Shown here in pieces: positions 6,032 to 9,511 of a DNA stretch of 9,511 bases. The number at the start of each line of letters is the position of its first letter. The stretch's first letter is position 1. This DNA comes from Anaerobutyricum faecale (GTDB lineage Bacteria; Bacillota; Clostridia; Lachnospirales; Lachnospiraceae). A program made the translations under genes and the position numbers. Location: positions 1 through 9,511 of the forward strand of contig DWWR01000119.1 of the NCBI GenBank assembly GCA_019119645.1, read 5' to 3'. Under the pieces are notes generated by a model. That model ran no database searches, was not told the DNA's origin, and saw only the letters and a list, made by a program, of their open reading frames with translations.

Positions 6032-7348
6032 CTATTCCTCAGCGTCTTCCGCAGTGCTGCCGCTTTCATCTGCGGACTCTGATCCGCTGTCTGTGGTATT
6101 TTCTTCATCTCCCAGATAATTGTAAGTGCTTTCTTCCACGCCGTCCACAAAGAACTCCATGGATGGAGCGGAACGTTTTCCCGACTCTTTATATTCTCCG
6201 CCTTTTATATTTTTGGCGTACTTCTTAAAGTCAGCATCATCTTCTGCCAGAGTCTCCAGAGAGCTTCCGTCCACGGTAAACTTCTCCGTATCAAATACTT
6301 TGGCGTCGCCGTTTCTCAGCTCTTTCTCCACATCCTGAAGACGTTCCACACTGCCGTCGGCCAGATGTGCATCATTTAACTGACTCAGAGTGACCGCATT
6401 GTCATCGTATCCGCCGCACCAGTCAGTGTCAATGGCGGTTCCGTTCACCACACAATTGACCGCATAGGTATAGTATACATTCCAGTTGACGATGGCGGAC
6501 GTCAGCGCCTCGCTCGGAGCCACATCAATGATGTTCACCGCATTGCCCACGATCGGAATATCATTTTCCGCGCAGATGGTGGCCACACCGGTGGTCGTGG
6601 TAAACTGGCTCATCAGCGAAACTCCCGCTGACAGAAGCTGCTGTGCTGCCTCTGCATCCGCGTCATAATCTCCGCTGCCGTCTGTATAGCGCACCAGCAT
6701 GGACGCCTGCGAGCAGACTTCCCCGACACCCATATAAAAGGCGTTGATGCAGCTGGTCGTCTCCGGAGATTCCTCGCTGGCGACAAAACCAATCACACAC
6801 TCGGAACTGGTGATTTTTCCGCTGTTCAGATATTGATTCAGCTTCATTCCGGATATCACACCGGCTGCATAATAAGCTTCGAAAAGACGTACATAGTAAT
6901 TATGCATATTATCAAGGCCGCTCTTTTTGGCCTTGGTGCCGTCTTCCTGGCAGAACTGTACATCAGGATTCTGCTCTGCCGCCTCCAGCATGGTATTTTC
7001 ATAGCGGCTGTCACAGGCAAAAATAATATTACAGCCCTCCTTCACCATCTCATCGATGGCTGAAGCACAGTCGTCCTTTGACACATCCGTCCGAATCAGC
7101 ACCTGACTGTCTTTCAGTCCCGTCTCGTACTGCATCTGCCGAATGTCTTCAATCCTGGAATTGGTGTCTGTAGTGTCCGTTCCTGACGGAAGGATGTATC
7201 CCACCTTCATCCCCGACTCATCCACCGGCGCTGTCTGAGAAGAATCACCAGCGACGGTGCTTTCCGGAAACAGATCTCCGGACTGTCCGCATCCCATTAT
7301 GGATAAAGCCATCAACGCAGCCAGTATCATCGCAATATATCGTTTCAT
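6032..7348 (-). CDS. BMP-family substrate-binding lipoprotein
   Basis: This 438-residue exported lipoprotein belongs to the BMP/PnrA (Med) type of periplasmic-binding-like proteins, several of which bind nucleosides for ABC transporters. It has a signal peptide (1-19) with lipobox IMGC, lipidated at Cys20, then a Ser/Thr/Asp linker to about 46. The binding fold starts at KVGYILPSG (48-56) and includes GCNIIFACDSRYENTMLEAA (105-124), VIGFVASEES (185-194) and ENDIPIVGNAVNI (261-273). The ATG at 7348 has AGGAGG 7 bases upstream. No permease or ATPase gene is nearby, so it is an orphan, perhaps a sensor or partner of a distant transporter. Odd points are ten cysteines beyond the lipidated one, and an acidic low-complexity C-terminus (about 411-438). 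The ligand cannot be read from the sequence. Confidence 0.85.
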   Translation of the reverse strand: MKRYIAMILAALMALSIMGCGQSGDLFPESTVAGDSSQTAPVDESGMKVGYILPSGTDTTDTNSRIEDIRQMQYETGLKDSQVLIRTDVSKDDCASAIDEMVKEGCNIIFACDSRYENTMLEAAEQNPDVQFCQEDGTKAKKSGLDNMHNYYVRLFEAYYAAGVISGMKLNQYLNSGKITSSECVIGFVASEESPETTSCINAFYMGVGEVCSQASMLVRYTDGSGDYDADAEAAQQLLSAGVSLMSQFTTTTGVATICAENDIPIVGNAVNIIDVAPSEALTSAIVNWNVYYTYAVNCVVNGTAIDTDWCGGYDDNAVTLSQLNDAHLADGSVERLQDVEKELRNGDAKVFDTEKFTVDGSSLETLAEDDADFKKYAKNIKGGEYKESGKRSAPSMEFFVDGVEESTYNYLGDEENTTDSGSESADESGSTAEDAEE

Positions 7349-7507
7349 TTTCTTCCTCCTGCTTCTTTTGCGGCGGCGCGAACACTGCCGCTTTTGCGTT
7401 TTTCACTGCCCGGGCACAGTTTTCCGCCAGCTTTCCTCATCATTCCGGCTCCGGCTGTCTCAGGCAATACTTATATCTATATTAGAATACATTTTAAAAG
7501 AAGTAAA
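7349..7507 (-). promoter_or_regulatory. Possible promoter and leader of the BMP lipoprotein gene
   Basis: A weak promoter candidate on the minus strand is TTTACT (7507-7502), 17 bp, TAATAT (7484-7479). It would give a leader of about 120 nt. The leader holds a 10-bp palindrome TGCCCGGGCA (7407-7416), a hairpin with GCGGC (7370-7374) and GCCGC (7387-7391) arms just before the ribosome binding site, and a direct repeat CTTTTGCG (7365-7372 and 7391-7398). I recognise no known riboswitch here. Confidence 0.35.
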
Positions 7508-7528
7508 GAGGGTAATTGTTAAACTGAG

Positions 7529-7560
7529 AAAAAAATTACGCGGCAGAACAAACTGCCGCG
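7529..7560 (-). terminator. Intrinsic terminator after eno
   Basis: A perfect 8-bp stem CGCGGCAG/CTGCCGCG (7553-7560 and 7539-7546) with a 6-nt loop is followed on the minus strand by TAA and a run of seven T (7535-7529). A second small hairpin (ATCCGG/CCGGAT, about 7573-7594) lies between it and the eno stop codon. Confidence 0.9.
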
Positions 7561-7601
7561 CCACAACACAGACATCCGGGACGTCTGATCCGGATGCCAT
7601 T

Positions 7602-8909
7602 TTATTTTTCTTTAAAGCACGCCGTGCTGCCCATCTCCTCCTCAATGCGGAGAAGCTGATTGTATTTGGAGGTCCGCTCTGCCCGGCACGGGGCACCGGT
7701 TTTAATCTGCCCGGCGTTGACCGCCACGGCGATATCCGCAATGGTGGTATCTTCTGTCTCCCCGCTCCGGTGGGAGATCACGGTGGTATAACCGGCTTTT
7801 TGAGCCATCAAAATGGCGTCCAGAGTCTCTGAGAGGGTTCCGATCTGATTCGGTTTGATGAGGATGGAATTGGCGATGCCTTTCTCAATACCATCCTGCA
7901 GGCGTTTGGTGTTGGTCACAAAAAGATCGTCGCCCACCAGCTGGATTTTCTCGCCCAGACGGTAGGTGAGCACCTTCCACCCGGCATAATCCTCCTCGCC
8001 CAGCCCGTCTTCAATAGAGATGATCGGATACTGCTCCACCATCGCCTCGTAATACTGCACCATCTCTTCGGCGTTCCGGTATATTTCTTTTTCTTTCATA
8101 CTACTCTCTCCCGGAAAATAATAGCGCTTGGAATTCTCATCAAAAAGCTCGGAAGCGGCGGCATCCATGGCAAAGCAGATGTCCTCACCAGGCTTATATC
8201 CCGCTCCCTCTGTGGCCTGCACGAGAATATCCAGGGCCGCCTCCGCCGACTCCAGGTCAGGAGCGAAACCGCCCTCGTCGCCCACGCCGGTGGACAGACC
8301 TTTTTCGTGCAGGGTCTTTTTCAACTGCTGATAGATCTCCGCACACATCTGAATACCTTCGGAGAAACTCTCCGCTCCCACCGGCATGATCATAAATTCC
8401 TGAAAATCAATGGAGTTTTTGGCGTGAGCGCCGCCGTTGATGACATTCATCATCGGAACCGGCAGTGTTTTCCCGTTCACGCCGCCGATGTAGCGGTACA
8501 GCGGAATCCCCAGGGCGTCCGCCGCCGCTTTCGCCGTGGCCAGAGAAACGCCCAGAATGGCGTTGGCCCCGTATTTTCCTTTGTTTTCCGTGCCATCCGC
8601 CTCAATTAAAATACGGTCGATCTCCCTCTGATTGAGAGCGTCACAGCCACAGAGGCGGTCATTGATGCGGGTGTTGACGTTGGTCACTGCCCGCTCCACA
8701 CCCTTTCCTCCAAACCGTTTTTCCTCATCCCGAAGTTCCACGGCCTCATACCGCCCTGTAGATGCCCCGGACGGAACCATAGCTTTTCCGATGGCGCCGC
8801 TTTTTAAGCGGACGGTGACTTCCACCGTAGGATTTCCGCGGGAATCCAGCACCTCCAGACCGTGTACTTCTTCAATCACAAATCTTTCTTTTCCATAACA
8901 TTTTGCCAT
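7602..8909 (-). CDS. eno: Enolase (phosphopyruvate hydratase)
   Basis: Enolase converts 2-phosphoglycerate to phosphoenolpyruvate in cytoplasmic glycolysis. The 435-residue length is normal. The N-terminal LDSRGNPTVEV (21-31) and the mobile loop SGASTG (47-52) are intact. Active-site residues visible are E171 (FQEFMIMP), E212 (GDEGGFAP), the magnesium ligands D249 (MDAAASE), E300 (IEDGL) and the aspartate in GDDLFVTN (326-333), the catalytic K352 (LIKPNQIGT), and SHRSGETEDT (379-388). The ATG at 8909 is preceded by AGGAGG with 7-base spacing. That site is half of a 21-bp inverted repeat ending at the start codon, unusual for a highly expressed glycolytic gene. A terminator follows the gene, so it is transcribed separately from the BMP gene downstream. 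Confidence 0.98.
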   Translation of the reverse strand: MAKCYGKERFVIEEVHGLEVLDSRGNPTVEVTVRLKSGAIGKAMVPSGASTGRYEAVELRDEEKRFGGKGVERAVTNVNTRINDRLCGCDALNQREIDRILIEADGTENKGKYGANAILGVSLATAKAAADALGIPLYRYIGGVNGKTLPVPMMNVINGGAHAKNSIDFQEFMIMPVGAESFSEGIQMCAEIYQQLKKTLHEKGLSTGVGDEGGFAPDLESAEAALDILVQATEGAGYKPGEDICFAMDAAASELFDENSKRYYFPGESSMKEKEIYRNAEEMVQYYEAMVEQYPIISIEDGLGEEDYAGWKVLTYRLGEKIQLVGDDLFVTNTKRLQDGIEKGIANSILIKPNQIGTLSETLDAILMAQKAGYTTVISHRSGETEDTTIADIAVAVNAGQIKTGAPCRAERTSKYNQLLRIEEEMGSTACFKEK

Positions 8910-8972
8910 AAAAAATCCTCCTATACTGAAATGATGTAAATTTTTCCCGTTTTCAGTATTGGAGGATTTTTT
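8910..8972 (-). promoter_or_regulatory. Long hairpin sequestering the eno ribosome binding site
   Basis: The arms 8910-8931 and 8951-8972 are complementary at 21 of 22 positions (only T8922/T8960 mismatch) around a 19-nt loop. In the eno mRNA the proximal arm contains the whole Shine-Dalgarno AGGAGG (8922-8917), which pairs with CCTCC in the distal arm. The stem ends directly against the ATG (8909-8907), and its last six bases are a T-run. The structure can therefore act as an SD-blocking hairpin, and in shape also resembles a transcription attenuator. The alternative is an insulator that stops upstream transcription. Confidence 0.75.
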
Positions 8973-8999
8973 TAATTTTATACATCCACTTCTATTTTA

Positions 9000-9021
9000 A
9001 AAGAAAGGATTCCCTTTCTTT
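9000..9021 (-). terminator. AT-rich hairpin, probable weak terminator after the repeat protein
   Basis: AAAGAAAGG and CCTTTCTTT pair perfectly over 9 bp with a 4-nt loop, 7 bp after the stop codon of the gene at 9029-9385. The stem is AT-rich and only a short mixed T/A stretch follows on the minus strand, so termination may be incomplete and some transcription could continue into eno. Confidence 0.5.
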
Positions 9022-9028
9022 ATCACTG

Positions 9029-9385
9029 TCAGGATACATAAAGCTCGTTTTCTCCAAACTGTCCTGGAGAAAGCCATGTGATTTTTTTACCTTGGTTCTC
9101 ACCCCACATATTTTTATCGGTACGGTCAATCGTCCCAAACTTTCCCGGGGAAAGAATGGTTGTCTTTTTTGATCCATCACTCGTTCCATAGAGGGTTACA
9201 GCCTGTCCTAAGCGTCCCGGAGAAAAGAAATTAGATTCTGATAACATCGCCCTTTGTTCTGTTTGAGAAGGTTCGCTCTGTGTTGTTCCTGAAGAGGCTG
9301 CCTGTACCATGACCATGTTGCCCAGACATGCAGCGAATATCATTGCAGCGATTCCAAATGCTAAAAATGTTTTTTTCATTAACAT
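9029..9385 (-). CDS. Small secreted protein with three SPGxxG repeats, function unknown
   Basis: I do not recognise this 118-residue protein. It begins with a clear export signal: MLMKK, a hydrophobic stretch (6-27), and a likely signal peptidase I site after VQA (about residue 29). A lipoprotein reading at Cys20 is possible but FAAC is a poor lipobox. A Ser/Thr/Gln-rich linker (31-46) leads to three copies of a short motif: FFSPGRLG (53-60), ILSPGKFG (77-84) and WLSPGQFG (104-111), spaced 24 and 27 residues apart. The protein ends seven residues after the last copy. The ATG at 9385 is preferred over ATG 9379 because AGGGGA is better spaced for it. The gene sits upstream of eno on the same strand. 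Repeats could be binding modules or processed peptides. Confidence 0.7.
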   Translation of the reverse strand: MLMKKTFLAFGIAAMIFAACLGNMVMVQAASSGTTQSEPSQTEQRAMLSESNFFSPGRLGQAVTLYGTSDGSKKTTILSPGKFGTIDRTDKNMWGENQGKKITWLSPGQFGENELYVS

Positions 9386-9412
9386 GATAAAATCCCCTAG
9401 TATAATAATGGT

Positions 9413-9429
9413 GTAGTCAATAAGACTAC
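9413..9429. promoter_or_regulatory. Operator-like inverted repeat upstream of the repeat protein
   Basis: A perfect 6-bp dyad GTAGTC-AATAA-GACTAC lies 28 bp before the start codon of the gene at 9029-9385, in an AT-rich region. The size and spacing suit a dimeric DNA-binding protein. I could not place a convincing promoter around it: a TATACT at 9404-9399 is too close to the ribosome binding site to serve as the -10. Confidence 0.4.
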
Positions 9430-9450
9430 TCGGTTAATAAGTTTCTATGA

Positions 9451-9497
9451 TTAGATAACAGAAGAAGGTGTTCTTCCTTCATCAGATGTTATCCTAA
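9451..9497. repeat. Inverted repeat with internal hairpin, right edge of the window
   Basis: GATAACA (9454-9460) and TGTTATC (9487-9493) form a 7-bp dyad that extends by three pairs past a bulged C. Inside it, GAAGAA/TTCTTC (9461-9466, 9471-9476) or alternatively GAAGG/CCTTC can pair, so two inner folds compete. No T-run follows on either strand, so a simple terminator is unlikely. It lies in the leader or upstream region of the repeat-protein gene. Confidence 0.4.
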
Positions 9498-9511
9498 AAT
9501 AATTATCATGT

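Noticed and set aside
7349..7601. A riboswitch ahead of the BMP lipoprotein gene, such as a purine type
   Set aside because: I looked for the conserved purine-riboswitch core and T-box-like motifs and saw none; only simple hairpins and repeats are present.
8910..8980. The eno hairpin as a plus-strand terminator or a small mobile repeat
   Set aside because: It does have T-rich sequence after the stem on the plus strand too, but there is no plus-strand gene to terminate, and no target-site duplication or transposon-like ends were seen. The link to the eno SD is the stronger reading.
1..9511. CRISPR array, insertion sequence, prophage or defence system
   Set aside because: No regularly spaced direct repeats, transposase, integrase, phage or nuclease-defence genes are visible; the genes are housekeeping plus two small accessory blocks.

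Overview
The window looks like chromosomal DNA of a low-to-medium GC anaerobic Firmicute, most likely a Clostridia member of the Lachnospiraceae type. This is inferred from gene order (eno, secG, rnr, smpB, ssrA), strong AGGAGG ribosome binding sites, GTG and TTG starts, intrinsic terminators with T-runs, and a tmRNA tag reading AEDNNLAYAA. No database search was possible, so the taxonomic placement is an inference.

Layout, from high to low coordinates because almost everything is on the minus strand: a small secreted protein with three SPGxxG repeats (9029-9385); enolase (7602-8909), preceded by a long hairpin that buries its Shine-Dalgarno sequence and followed by a clear terminator; an orphan BMP-family lipoprotein (6032-7348); secG (5621-5860) with its own promoter and terminator; RNase R (3065-5440); smpB (2488-2958); then, on the plus strand, a two-gene CHR/chromate-type transporter (1320-2459) with a divergent LysR regulator (302-1183); and finally, from a near-consensus promoter, the 5' part of tmRNA (ssrA), which runs off the left edge of the window.

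The core is a translation quality-control and RNA-turnover neighbourhood. SmpB and tmRNA rescue stalled ribosomes, RNase R degrades defective mRNAs in the same pathway, and SecG belongs to the Sec translocon. Two blocks interrupt it: the BMP lipoprotein between eno and secG, and the lysR-chrA-chrA module between smpB and ssrA.

The points most worth a second look are the 21-bp SD-sequestering hairpin at the eno start codon, the unrecognised repeat-bearing secreted protein, the highly acidic C-terminus of RNase R, the displaced ssrA with a structured 5' leader, and several operator-like inverted repeats. I did not see any CRISPR array, insertion sequence, phage gene or defence system.
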